In this document: piece by piece, positions 36,528-45,209 of the stretch
Layout of the letters: each line of letters begins with the position of its first letter
Numbering within the stretch: position 1 is the stretch's first letter
DNA from: Paenochrobactrum gallinarii
GTDB taxonomy: Bacteria; Pseudomonadota; Alphaproteobacteria; Rhizobiales; Rhizobiaceae
Length of the DNA stretch: 64,000 nucleotides
Reading direction: 5' to 3'
NCBI RefSeq assembly: GCF_014205685.1
Contig: NZ_JACIIU010000003.1
Span: 62,001 to 126,000, forward strand
Made by a program: the position numbers and the translations under genes
Notes under the pieces: model-generated
Told to the model about the DNA's origin: nothing
What the model saw: only the letters and a program-made list of their open reading frames with translations
Databases searched by the model: none

Positions 36528-37267
36528 TGAAAAACAGCAAGCCTGAAAACGGCCCTTTTTACGGGCGCGATCATGCGATCCATGCGCCGGCCTTTACGCC
36601 TCAATATAAGACATCCGTCTTACGCTCACCGACCCGTGCGCTCCTGTCGCTGGAAGGCACTAAAAGCGAAATTACCGGCCCTGTCTTCGGCCATAACATG
36701 CTCAATGAATTGGATAATGACCTTATCCTCAATTATGCCAAACCTGGCGAAATGGCGATTGGCTCGCGCATTTTAGTGCATGGCCGTGTGCTGGATGAAA
36801 ACAACCGCCCTGTTGCCGGTGCTCTGGTCGAGTTTTGGCAAGCCAATGCGGGCGGCCGCTACCGCCATAAAAAAGACAGCTATCTGGCTGCCATCGACCC
36901 GAATTTTGGTGGCGTTGGCCGCACCATCACCGATGAAAACGGTTATTACTGGTTCAAAACCATTCAACCCGGTGCCTATCCGTGGCCAAATGGCGTGAAT
37001 GACTGGCGACCAGCCCATATTCACTTTTCCGTTTTCGGCTCCGGCTTCTCACAGCGTCTGATTACGCAGATGTATTTTGAAGGTGACCCGATGATCTGGC
37101 GTTGCCCGATCGTAACCACGATACCGGATAAAGCAGCGATTGAACGGCTGATTGCCGCCGTTGATATGAATGCGACCATGCCAATGGATATGCGCGCCTT
37201 TAAATTTGATATTACCTTGCGTGGTCGCCGTTCGACCATGTTTGAAAACCGCATGGAAGGAAACTAA
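36524..37267 (+). CDS. pcaH: Protocatechuate 3,4-dioxygenase beta subunit
   Basis: A 247-residue intradiol dioxygenase subunit carrying the non-haem Fe(III) site. The family signature GRVLDENNRPVAGALVEFWQANAGGRY lies near residues 87-113. The Tyr and His ligands fall in YPWPNGVNDWRPAHIHFSVFG near 150-170. With PcaG it opens protocatechuate to 3-carboxy-cis,cis-muconate. ATGATG gives two adjacent possible starts. It overlaps pcaC by 4 bp and pcaG begins 1 bp after its stop, as expected for equimolar subunits. Confidence 0.96.
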   Translation: MMKNSKPENGPFYGRDHAIHAPAFTPQYKTSVLRSPTRALLSLEGTKSEITGPVFGHNMLNELDNDLILNYAKPGEMAIGSRILVHGRVLDENNRPVAGALVEFWQANAGGRYRHKKDSYLAAIDPNFGGVGRTITDENGYYWFKTIQPGAYPWPNGVNDWRPAHIHFSVFGSGFSQRLITQMYFEGDPMIWRCPIVTTIPDKAAIERLIAAVDMNATMPMDMRAFKFDITLRGRRSTMFENRMEGN

Positions 37268-37268
37268 C

Positions 37269-37886
37269 ATGGTTCAGCCACTCGGTTATTTAAAAGAAAC
37301 AGCCTCGCAAACGGCAGGCCCTTATGTCCATATCGGCCTGACACCAAATTTTGTCGGCATTCACGGTATTTTCAAAGACGATCTCGGCTCCGGCTCATTG
37401 GTAAATGACAAGACCCGTGGTGAGCGCATCACCATTACAGGCCGTGTTTTTGACGGTATGGGCGCACCGCTCAAGGATGCTTTGGTGGAAATCTGGCAGG
37501 CTGATGCGCAAGGTTTTTACAACAGCCCGATGGAAACCGCTGGCAAAGCGGATGAAAATTTCAAAGGCTGGGGACGCTGCCCTGCCCATATGGATACGGG
37601 TGAATTTAAGTTTGAAACTATCAAGCCCGGCCAGGTTGCCTTTAAAGACGGGCGCATGATGGCACCGCATGTCACTTTATGGATTGTGGCGCGTGGTATT
37701 AATATGGGGCTGCACACCCGCATGTATTTCTCTGATGAAGAGGAAGCCAATGCACAAGATCCGCTGCTGGCACGTATTGAACACAGAGCACGCGTTGACA
37801 CACTGATTGGCAAACGTGACGGTAACAATTATCACTTCGACATTTACATTCAGGGCGAAAAAGAAACCGTCTTTTTGGATATTTAA
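37269..37886 (+). CDS. pcaG: Protocatechuate 3,4-dioxygenase alpha subunit
   Basis: A 205-residue intradiol dioxygenase subunit. It opens with MVQPLGYLKETASQTAGPYV and contains GRVFDGMGAPLKDALVEIWQAD near residues 57-78. It shares the beta-subunit fold but lacks the full set of iron ligands. The open frame extends upstream, but ATG 37269 follows AAGGAAACTAAC and lies directly after the pcaH stop, so it is the natural start. pcaB follows after 3 bp. Confidence 0.95.
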   Translation: MVQPLGYLKETASQTAGPYVHIGLTPNFVGIHGIFKDDLGSGSLVNDKTRGERITITGRVFDGMGAPLKDALVEIWQADAQGFYNSPMETAGKADENFKGWGRCPAHMDTGEFKFETIKPGQVAFKDGRMMAPHVTLWIVARGINMGLHTRMYFSDEEEANAQDPLLARIEHRARVDTLIGKRDGNNYHFDIYIQGEKETVFLDI

Positions 37887-37889
37887 CGC

Positions 37890-38939
37890 ATGAGTATTTG
37901 TGTTTTTGATCATCCGTTTCTCTCAGGTCTTTTCAAAGATGAAGCCGTAGACAAATTGTTTTCGGCCAGCTTCGATGTGGAGGAGATGATCCGGTTTGAA
38001 ACGGCGCTGGCAAAAGCACAAGCGGAATTGGGCCTGATCCCTGAAGCAGCGGCTTTGGCAATTGCTGAAGCCGGCTCAAGCTTTCAGGCTGATATGGCCA
38101 AGCTTAATCAGGCAACGGCACGCGACGGTGTGGTGATACCGGAGCTGGTCAAACAATTACGCGCCCATGTCGGTGAAACCTATAGCCAATATGTGCATTT
38201 TGGTGCCACCAGTCAGGATGTGATTGACACAAGCCTGATGCTGCGGCTGAAGGTTTTCAGGCAATTGATCCAAGAAAAACTGGCGCAATTGCTGCAAAGG
38301 TTAGAAGCACTCGATCAAACCCATGGCAAACGTGGATTGACCGCTTATACGCGGATGCAGGCAGCTCTGCCCGTGACAGTCCATGACCGCATAATAAGCT
38401 GGATTGAACCTTTAAAACGCGCTCCAATCCGGCTTGAGCAATTACATTTTCCGCTGCAACTGGGCGGCGCGGTTGGCACATTGCGTGATTTTGGCGATCA
38501 AGCCACAGCCTTACGCGCAAAGCTTAGTCTTATGCTCGCCCTTGATGATCTGCCGCAATGGCAAAGCGTGCGTGATATCATCACCGATATTGCCCATGTC
38601 TTTGTGACGCTCAGCGGTAGTTTAGGCAAAATGGGACAGGATATTGCGCTGATGGCGCAAGGGGCAAATGAGATTGCTTTATCGGGTGGCGGCGCATCAT
38701 CAGCCATGCCGCACAAGCAAAATCCGGTTAATGCAGAGATTTTAGTATCGCTGGCGCGATTTAATGCGGTGCAAATATCCGCGATGCAGCATTCCATGAT
38801 CCATGAACAGGAGCGTTCAGGCGCAGCATGGAGCCTTGAATGGATGGTACTGCCGCAAATCTGTGCCAGCCTTGCAGCCGCCTTAAATATAAGCATTCGT
38901 CTGACAGATCAGATTCAATCACTTGGAAAGGATCATTAA
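37890..38939 (+). CDS. pcaB: 3-carboxy-cis,cis-muconate cycloisomerase
   Basis: A 349-residue fumarase/aspartase-superfamily enzyme. It cyclises 3-carboxymuconate to 4-carboxymuconolactone. The signature GGGASSAMPHKQNPVNAE lies near residues 266-283, and TSQDVIDTSLMLRLK near 107-121 is typical. It is shorter than the 450-residue Pseudomonas enzyme, in line with rhizobial PcaB of about 350 residues. It ends the pcaDCHGB operon; a PcaQ box for the next operon starts 12 bp after its stop. Confidence 0.94.
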   Translation: MSICVFDHPFLSGLFKDEAVDKLFSASFDVEEMIRFETALAKAQAELGLIPEAAALAIAEAGSSFQADMAKLNQATARDGVVIPELVKQLRAHVGETYSQYVHFGATSQDVIDTSLMLRLKVFRQLIQEKLAQLLQRLEALDQTHGKRGLTAYTRMQAALPVTVHDRIISWIEPLKRAPIRLEQLHFPLQLGGAVGTLRDFGDQATALRAKLSLMLALDDLPQWQSVRDIITDIAHVFVTLSGSLGKMGQDIALMAQGANEIALSGGGASSAMPHKQNPVNAEILVSLARFNAVQISAMQHSMIHEQERSGAAWSLEWMVLPQICASLAAALNISIRLTDQIQSLGKDH

Positions 38940-38950
38940 TCGCGCCATAG

Positions 38951-38966
38951 ATAACCTAAGGGTTAT
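38951..38966 (+). promoter_or_regulatory. PcaQ box upstream of the ABC transporter operon
   Basis: ATAACC-TAAG-GGTTAT is a perfect palindrome and matches the PcaQ motif ATAACC-N4-GGTTAA in all but the last base. It lies 140 bp before the binding-protein start codon. Confidence 0.8.
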
Positions 38967-39105
38967 CGTTACTCGCGATTAATTCATTTTACATTACCAG
39001 TTTCACGGTCAAACTAAGCTGGAGAATACATATATCTCGTTGTTACATCCGTCCACTAAGTCAACATGCAACGGATTGCTACAACGGTTTTCTCGGGAGG
39101 AAAAC

Positions 39106-40278
39106 ATGAAAAAACTGACGCTTACCGCTCTGGCCGCCTTTGCGCTCACCGCAAGTGCTGCTTATGCTGATGTGATTAAAGTGGGTATTATCGGCCCGAT
39201 GTCGGGGCCTTTCGCCTTGCAGGGCAAGAATTTTAAAGCCGGTATTGATGCTTATATTGCCGAACATGGCAATAAAATCGGCGATGATACCATCGAAGTG
39301 ATTTATCGTGACGTTCCGCAAGCTGATCCGGCACAGTCAAAATCTTTGGCACAGGAGCTGATCATCAAAGAAAAGGTTCAGTATCTGGGCGGTTTCTTTT
39401 TTACCCCTGATGCGATGGCCGTCACGCCTATTTTGCAACAGGCAAATGTGCCGATGGTGGTTATGAATGCTGCCACATCAACAATCGTCACCAAAAGCCC
39501 TTATGTGGTGCGTACATCTTTCACCACATGGCAGACATCCCTGCCGATCGCGCAGGTAGCGCTGGATAAAGGTGCGAAGAAAGTCATCACTGTGGTTAGT
39601 GATTATGGCCCGGGTATTGACGCTGAAAACGCATTTAAAGCTGGCTTTACCAAGATTGGCGGTGATGTGGTTGAAACCATCCGTATGCCGCTCAACACCA
39701 ATGATTTCAGCCCGATCATGCAGCGCGTGAAAGATTCGGGCGCGGAAGGTGTTTTTGCATTTCTGCCAGCTGGCCCGACCACACTCGGCTTCATGAAATC
39801 ATATGTCGATAATGGTCTGAAATCCGCAGGCGTACAGCTTTTTGCACCCGGTGATCTGACACAGGAATCCGATCTTCCGGCGCTGGGTGAAGCAGCGCTT
39901 GGCGTGCTGACAACCTTCCATTATGCGCTGTCGCATGATTCCGCCGAAAACAAGAAATTTGTTGAAGATGCCAGGAAAGCCATCGGTAATCCTGAAGAGC
40001 TTTCCTTCCCGTCTGTCGGTGCTTATGATGGCATGCATGTCATTTACAAAATGATTGAAGCCACCGGCGGCAAACAGGATGCAGCAAAGGCCGTTGATGC
40101 GGTTAAAGGCATGGAATGGATGAGCCCGCGCGGCCCTGTTTCCATTGATGCTGAAACCCGTCATATCACGCAGAATATTTATCTGCGCGAAGTCGCGAAA
40201 GCCGATGACGGCACCTATTACAACAAAGAAATCCAAGCCTTTGAAAAACAGGGCGATCCGGGTCTGGACGCACAATAA
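39106..40278 (+). CDS. pcaM: Branched-chain-type ABC transporter binding protein, probably for protocatechuate
   Basis: A 390-residue type-1 periplasmic binding protein of the LivK/HAAT family. A signal peptide covers residues 1-21 (ending ASAAYA, then DVIKVGIIGPMSGPFA). The start at ATG 39106 has CGGGAGG 5 bp upstream; the open frame extends further 5' without a ribosome binding site. It lies directly behind pcaB and downstream of a PcaQ box. Sinorhizobium has a PcaQ-controlled ABC system for protocatechuate, PcaMNVWX, which fits this five-gene set. The substrate is therefore inferred as protocatechuate or a close aromatic acid. Confidence 0.85.
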   Translation: MKKLTLTALAAFALTASAAYADVIKVGIIGPMSGPFALQGKNFKAGIDAYIAEHGNKIGDDTIEVIYRDVPQADPAQSKSLAQELIIKEKVQYLGGFFFTPDAMAVTPILQQANVPMVVMNAATSTIVTKSPYVVRTSFTTWQTSLPIAQVALDKGAKKVITVVSDYGPGIDAENAFKAGFTKIGGDVVETIRMPLNTNDFSPIMQRVKDSGAEGVFAFLPAGPTTLGFMKSYVDNGLKSAGVQLFAPGDLTQESDLPALGEAALGVLTTFHYALSHDSAENKKFVEDARKAIGNPEELSFPSVGAYDGMHVIYKMIEATGGKQDAAKAVDAVKGMEWMSPRGPVSIDAETRHITQNIYLREVAKADDGTYYNKEIQAFEKQGDPGLDAQ

Positions 40279-40298
40279 TCCTGACCATAAATGAACAC

Positions 40299-40328
40299 GC
40301 ATACGGCCTCTCATATCAGGCCGTATGC
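40299..40328 (+). other. Intercistronic hairpin after the aromatic-acid binding-protein gene
   Basis: Perfect 11-bp stem GCATACGGCCT / AGGCCGTATGC with an 8-nt loop, without a strong T tract. It lies between the binding protein and first permease, so it probably favours a stable binding-protein message. Confidence 0.7.
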
Positions 40329-40425
40329 TTCCATTGCCCCCGTTTAAAGGTGTTACTCAGGCCTTTCACGCTTCAGACACATATCTATTGTGAGATGATC
40401 TGATGAACTCTTCAGGAAAATACTG

Positions 40426-41295
40426 ATGCAAACTGTGCTCAGCATAGCTGTCGATGCCCTTGCTTATGGCATGGTGCTTTTTGTCATCTCCATCGGACTG
40501 TCCGTGACAATGGGTCTGATGCGGGTTGTCAATCTTGCCCATGGTGCCTTTGCGATGATCGGCGGCTATTTCGCTTCTTATGCCACCCAAGCACTCGGCC
40601 TTCATTATAGCGTTGCAATTTTACTGGCCGTGATCGGCACTGTTATTATTGCTGTGCCTATGGAGAAACTGCTCTATCGGCGCATTTATGGCGCACCGGA
40701 ACTGACACAAGTGCTGATGACTATCGGCATCACATTTTGCATCATCGGGCTTACCAACTATATTTTCGGGCCAACGCTCAAAACCGTGCCGATTGCCGAA
40801 ACTTTGCGCGGGTCGGTTGATCTTGGCTTCCGCTCTGTTGCCAAGCACCGCTTATTTGCAATTGTCTGCGGGTTAGTTGTGGCAGGCGGCCTCTGGTATC
40901 TGATTGAACGCACCAGCTTCGGCGTCAAATTACGTGCAGCTGTCGATAATGCCAATATGGCTGCAGCCTTAGGTGTGCGCACAGAAATCATCTATGCGGT
41001 GAGCTTTGCGCTGGCCATTGCACTGGCTGCTTTTGGCGGTGTGGTGGGTGCAGAAATGTTGCCATTAGAACCTTATTATGCGCTGCGTTATATGGTGACC
41101 TTTCTGGTGGTGGTTTCTGTGGGCGGCCCCGGTTCTATTCCGGGTGCATTATTTGCCTGTCTGCTGCTTGGCGGCATCGACACCACAGCCCGCTATCTCG
41201 CACCAGAATATGGCGAATTCTTCTTCTATCTGGCGGTTATCATCATCGTCACATTATTCCCGCGCGGTCTGGCAGGGAGACTGAAAAACAAATGA
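40426..41295 (+). CDS. Branched-chain-type ABC permease (LivH type; PcaN candidate)
   Basis: A 289-residue LivH-family permease with about eight membrane segments. Typical segments are MGLMRVVNLAHGAFAMIGGYF near residues 26-46 and GVRTEIIYAVSFALAIALAAFGGVVGAE near 183-210. It forms the inner-membrane channel with the LivM-type partner that overlaps it by 4 bp. The PcaQ box and the neighbouring pca genes suggest aromatic-acid uptake. Confidence 0.9.
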   Translation: MQTVLSIAVDALAYGMVLFVISIGLSVTMGLMRVVNLAHGAFAMIGGYFASYATQALGLHYSVAILLAVIGTVIIAVPMEKLLYRRIYGAPELTQVLMTIGITFCIIGLTNYIFGPTLKTVPIAETLRGSVDLGFRSVAKHRLFAIVCGLVVAGGLWYLIERTSFGVKLRAAVDNANMAAALGVRTEIIYAVSFALAIALAAFGGVVGAEMLPLEPYYALRYMVTFLVVVSVGGPGSIPGALFACLLLGGIDTTARYLAPEYGEFFFYLAVIIIVTLFPRGLAGRLKNK

Positions 41296-42278
41296 GCACT
41301 TTGTCTTCGATCCCGACACGACATCAATCACGCTTTTCCGGCCTGACCGGCCTTGGCATCATCATTTTATGCAGCATTGTCGCTTACTTTATGTTTCCCG
41401 ACAATCTGGCGCTTCTCACCCGTATTGTTGCGATTGCGCTGCTTGTACTGTCGCTTGATCTGGTCACCGGCTATTGCGGCATTGCCACCCTTGGTCATGC
41501 AGCCCTTTTTGGTGCCGGTGCATATGGTGCGGGCATTGCCTCTGCCCATTTTGGTATTCATGACCCGATCCTGATGACGCTGATCGGCGCAACCGGCGGC
41601 GCCATTGCCGGTCTCTTTTCCGGCTTCATTATTCTTCGTGCCCATGGGCTGGCGCAATTGGTTCTCTCCATTGCAGTGGTGCATCTCTTTCACGAAGCGG
41701 CCAACAAGCTCTCTAGCTGGACAGGCGGCAGTGATGGCTTGGGCGGCATCATGCCGTCACCATTACTTGGCATGTTTGAGTTCGATCTTTGGGGGCGCAC
41801 GGTTTATGTTTATGCCATCGTGTTGCTGGTTGTGGTTTTTGCCCTGCTCAAACTCATCACCCGCTCACCATTCGGCATGTTGTGCCGTGGTGTCAAAGAA
41901 GACGAAATCCGCATTTCTTCCATGGGTGCATCCGTACAAAAAGCCCAGTTGCAAATGTATGTAATTTCCGGATTTGTGGCTGGTATCGGCGGCTCGTTAA
42001 ACGCGATTTCAACACAAGTGGTCGGCCTCGACAGCCTCTCCTTCACCATGTCGGCAGAAAGTCTCGTAATGCTGGTTCTGGGCGGCGCCGGCTCGCTTTA
42101 CGGCGCCCTCATTGGCACAGTTTCCTTCATGTGGTTTGAAGATGTGGTTTCAGCGGCTAATCCGTTCCATTGGCTCACCATGGTTGGCGCTTTGCTCATT
42201 GCCGTTGTTCTTTTTGCACCACGCGGCCTTTACGGCACCGCCGTGCAGTTTATTTCCAGCAGGAAAGGTCGAAGCTGA
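41292..42278 (+). CDS. Branched-chain-type ABC permease (LivM type; PcaV candidate)
   Basis: A 328-residue LivM-family permease. GYCGIATLGHAALFGAGAYGAG near residues 61-82 and LSFTMSAESLVMLVLGGAGSLYGALIG near 250-276 are family hallmarks. It pairs with the LivH-type permease. Its stop codon overlaps the ATPase start by one base (CTGATGA), so translation is coupled. Confidence 0.9.
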   Translation: MSTLSSIPTRHQSRFSGLTGLGIIILCSIVAYFMFPDNLALLTRIVAIALLVLSLDLVTGYCGIATLGHAALFGAGAYGAGIASAHFGIHDPILMTLIGATGGAIAGLFSGFIILRAHGLAQLVLSIAVVHLFHEAANKLSSWTGGSDGLGGIMPSPLLGMFEFDLWGRTVYVYAIVLLVVVFALLKLITRSPFGMLCRGVKEDEIRISSMGASVQKAQLQMYVISGFVAGIGGSLNAISTQVVGLDSLSFTMSAESLVMLVLGGAGSLYGALIGTVSFMWFEDVVSAANPFHWLTMVGALLIAVVLFAPRGLYGTAVQFISSRKGRS

Positions 42279-43027
42279 TGAGCACGATCTTTGAAGTCAG
42301 TAATTTACGCAAAAACTTTGGCGGACTGGCCGTCACCAATGATGTGTCCATGTCCATTGCCAAGGGCGAACGCGTAGCACTCATCGGCCCTAATGGCGCC
42401 GGTAAAACCACCTTCGTCAATCTTGTTACCGGCAATCTTGCCCCCTCTTCCGGTTCGGTCTCGCTAAACGATAAAGACATCACCCATTTAAGTGCGATGG
42501 ATCGGGTTAAGCGTGGTTTGGTGCGCTCATTTCAGGTGACACGCCTTTTTTATGAAATGACACCGGAAGAACATGTGGCCTTGGCGATTTTGCAACGTGA
42601 GGGCAAAACCTCGCGCATTTTCGGCAATTACCGCCATATGCCTGCCGTTATGGAGGAAGCCTATGAGATCCTGCATATTCTGGGTCTCACCGAACTGGCA
42701 CAACTGAAGGTCAGCGAAATTGCCTATGGCCAGCAACGCCTGCTTGAAATTGCATTAGCCTTGGCGCTGCGACCAAAAGTTCTGCTGCTTGATGAGCCTG
42801 CTGCCGGTGTGCCGCAAAGTGAAACCGCCCGTATCGAGCAGGCACTTGACGAATTACCGGCCGATCTTGCCGTGATCATGATTGAGCATGATATGGAACT
42901 GGTTTTCCGCTTTGCTAAACGGGTGATTGTTTTGGCCGCAGGGGCCGTTATTTTTGACGGTCTGCCGGAAGATGTGGTGCAGGATGCGCAAGTGCGTGCC
43001 GCTTATCTGGGGAGTTATGCGCAATGA
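42278..43027 (+). CDS. Branched-chain-type ABC ATPase (LivG type; PcaW candidate)
   Basis: A 249-residue ATPase. Walker A GPNGAGKT lies near residues 37-44, a LivG-style signature SEIAYGQQRLLEIA near 143-156, and Walker B LLLDEPAAGVP near 165-175. I chose ATG 42278 because the protein then starts MSTIFEVSNLRKNFGG like other LivG proteins; the longer open frame runs through the livM-type gene. It overlaps the second ATPase gene by 4 bp. Confidence 0.92.
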   Translation: MSTIFEVSNLRKNFGGLAVTNDVSMSIAKGERVALIGPNGAGKTTFVNLVTGNLAPSSGSVSLNDKDITHLSAMDRVKRGLVRSFQVTRLFYEMTPEEHVALAILQREGKTSRIFGNYRHMPAVMEEAYEILHILGLTELAQLKVSEIAYGQQRLLEIALALALRPKVLLLDEPAAGVPQSETARIEQALDELPADLAVIMIEHDMELVFRFAKRVIVLAAGAVIFDGLPEDVVQDAQVRAAYLGSYAQ

Positions 43028-43740
43028 GTGCTGCATCACTGGAAATCCGTAACTTAAGCAGCGGTTATGGCCCGACCCGCGTGATTGAAGATATTTCTCT
43101 GAACGTCGCTCCGGGTGAAAGACTGGCGATTTTAGGTCGCAACGGCGTCGGCAAAACCAGCCTTTTTGCTTCTATTGCAGGGCAAACGAAGCGCTATGGC
43201 GGGGAAATCATTTTGGGTGGCAAAAACATCACCAGTCTTGCCCCTGCCGCACGCGCACTGGCAGGGCTTGGCTATGTGCCGCAAACACGCGATGTTTTCC
43301 CAACCCTCACCGTTGAAGAAAACCTGTTTGTCGGCCTGAAAAAGCGACCGCAAAGCGCGCTTGAAGAAGCCTATGAAATGTTTCCGCGGTTGAAAGAACG
43401 ACGCAAGAATTTAGGCTCGCAATTATCAGGCGGCGAGCAGCAAATGCTCTCCACCGCCCGTTCGATTTTAGGCCAGCCAACCCTGCTTTTGCTTGATGAA
43501 CCATTGGAAGGTTTAGCGCCTGTTATCTGCGAGGAGCTGATGGCGGCTTTTTCCCTGCTCGCGCAATCGGGCAAAATGACCCTGCTACTGGTGGAGCAAC
43601 GCATCCAAAGCGCACTCGATTTTGCTGATCGGGTCGTTATTCTGGAGCGCGGGCAAATTGCATGGACAGGCAGCTCGGCAGAACTATCCGCCGACAAAGA
43701 AACTGTCGAGCATTTACTTGGTGTCGGCGGGTTGCATTAA
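43024..43740 (+). CDS. Branched-chain-type ABC ATPase (LivF type; PcaX candidate)
   Basis: A 238-residue ATPase. Walker A GRNGVGKTS lies near residues 38-46, signature LSGGEQQML near 137-145 and Walker B LLLLDEPLEGLAP near 157-169. It is the last gene of the five-gene transporter operon. The second ATPase of a LivFG-type heterodimer is expected in this family. Confidence 0.92.
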   Translation: MSAASLEIRNLSSGYGPTRVIEDISLNVAPGERLAILGRNGVGKTSLFASIAGQTKRYGGEIILGGKNITSLAPAARALAGLGYVPQTRDVFPTLTVEENLFVGLKKRPQSALEEAYEMFPRLKERRKNLGSQLSGGEQQMLSTARSILGQPTLLLLDEPLEGLAPVICEELMAAFSLLAQSGKMTLLLVEQRIQSALDFADRVVILERGQIAWTGSSAELSADKETVEHLLGVGGLH

Positions 43741-43934
43741 TACCCGCCCCACAACTCCAATGATGCAAAAACCGTAAAGCCTATAATAAAGTTGTAAATC
43801 CCCCAAAAACCCTGCTATTTAAAGAATACTCATGCAGGAATAATTTTCCACTGTACGCACAGTATTTAGCAAGGTAATCCTGCTATACATGTCCAAAAAG
43901 ACATTTCATTCAGGATGAAAGACAGGGTTTTAGC

Positions 43935-45137
43935 ATGTCCGATCAAGCGCTCGCGCGCCGCAATGTTATGGTGCTCACCGCCGCTCAGGCTTTAGGTGCT
44001 GCTGCCCCGCCAATTATTATTTCATTGGGTGGCATTGTCGGACAAATGCTCACCCCCGACCCGACCCTTGTGACACTGCCAGTCAGCCTGTTCAATTTAG
44101 GCCTTGCCGCCGGCACCATTCCTGCCGCCATTGCCATGCGCTATTATGGCCGCCGTACCGGTTATTTGTTTGGTGCTACCATCGGCTTGATTTCTGGTCT
44201 GATTGCCACTTTCGGCATTGTCAGCCAAAGTTTCCTGATTTTCTGTCTTGGCACTTTTGTGGCCGGTTTTTATGGCTCTTATGTGCAGAGCTATCGCTTT
44301 GCCGCAGCCGATGCCGCAACCGGCGAGTTTAAAGCCAAAGCCATCTCTTATGTGATGATCGGCGGCCTGGCAGCAGCGGTCATTGGCCCTCAACTTGTGA
44401 TATGGACGCGTGATGCTTTCATCACCGCACCATTTGCCGGCAGCTTTTTAAGTCAGGCCGCTTTGGCAGCGCTTGCCATCCCTGTTCTAATGATGCTGAA
44501 AGTGCCGCGCGAACGTAAACCATCCAAAACCGATGTCAGAGAAGGCCGCCCGTTAAGCGAAATCATCAAAAGCCCGCGCTTCATTCTGGCGGTGGCCGCC
44601 GGTATGGTTTCCTATGCTTTGATGAGCTTTGTCATGACCGCCTCGCCTATTGCGATGGTAGGCTGCGGCTTCACCGTTGGGGAAGCTGCCATGGGCATCC
44701 AGTGGCACGTGCTTGCCATGTTTGGCCCAAGCTTTTTCACCGGCAGTCTGATTGCGCGCTTCGGCAAAGAAACCGTCACGGCCGTCGGCCTGCTGCTGAT
44801 TGCCGCCTCCAGCGCCGTTGCGCTTGCTGGTCTGGAACTTGGCAATTTCTGGTCGTCCCTCGTGCTGCTTGGCATCGGCTGGAACTTAAGCTTCATCGGT
44901 GCCACCGCTCTTGTCACCGAATGCCATACGCCTGAAGAACGTGGCCGTGTGCAGGGTGCGAACGACTTCCTGATTTTCGGCACAGTTGCCGTTGCTTCCT
45001 TCTCCTCCGGCACATTGCTTTCCGCATCCGGCTGGGAAGCGATCAACTGGATGGTGTTCCCGATTGTTACCGCCATCATCATTCCATTGATGATTCAGGC
45101 TCGTAACAAAAAGAAAGCGCGTCAAGCCATCGCCTGA
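43935..45137 (+). CDS. MFS transporter within the aromatic catabolism island
   Basis: A 400-residue major facilitator with 12 membrane segments. Distinct segments include YYGRRTGYLFGATIGLISG after segment 2 and TALVTECHTPEERGRVQGANDFLIFG near residues 322-347, the latter typical of a YceL/arabinose-exporter-like MFS group. No PcaQ or PcaR box was seen in the 194 bp upstream. Position between the pca operons suggests a transporter linked to aromatic acids, but the subfamily does not prove it. Ends at a strong bidirectional terminator. Confidence 0.82.
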   Translation: MSDQALARRNVMVLTAAQALGAAAPPIIISLGGIVGQMLTPDPTLVTLPVSLFNLGLAAGTIPAAIAMRYYGRRTGYLFGATIGLISGLIATFGIVSQSFLIFCLGTFVAGFYGSYVQSYRFAAADAATGEFKAKAISYVMIGGLAAAVIGPQLVIWTRDAFITAPFAGSFLSQAALAALAIPVLMMLKVPRERKPSKTDVREGRPLSEIIKSPRFILAVAAGMVSYALMSFVMTASPIAMVGCGFTVGEAAMGIQWHVLAMFGPSFFTGSLIARFGKETVTAVGLLLIAASSAVALAGLELGNFWSSLVLLGIGWNLSFIGATALVTECHTPEERGRVQGANDFLIFGTVAVASFSSGTLLSASGWEAINWMVFPIVTAIIIPLMIQARNKKKARQAIA

Positions 45138-45152
45138 CACGCATGAATGAAT

Positions 45153-45192
45153 AAAAAAGCGCAAGGTTTTGATGAAAACCTTGCGCTTTTTT
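45153..45192. terminator. Bidirectional terminator between the MFS gene and pcaF
   Basis: A perfect long inverted repeat: AAAAAAGCGCAAGGTTTT and its reverse complement with a 4-nt loop (GATG). It serves the two convergent genes. Confidence 0.92.
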
Positions 45193-45209
45193 CGTTTTAT
45201 AGGTGAATA

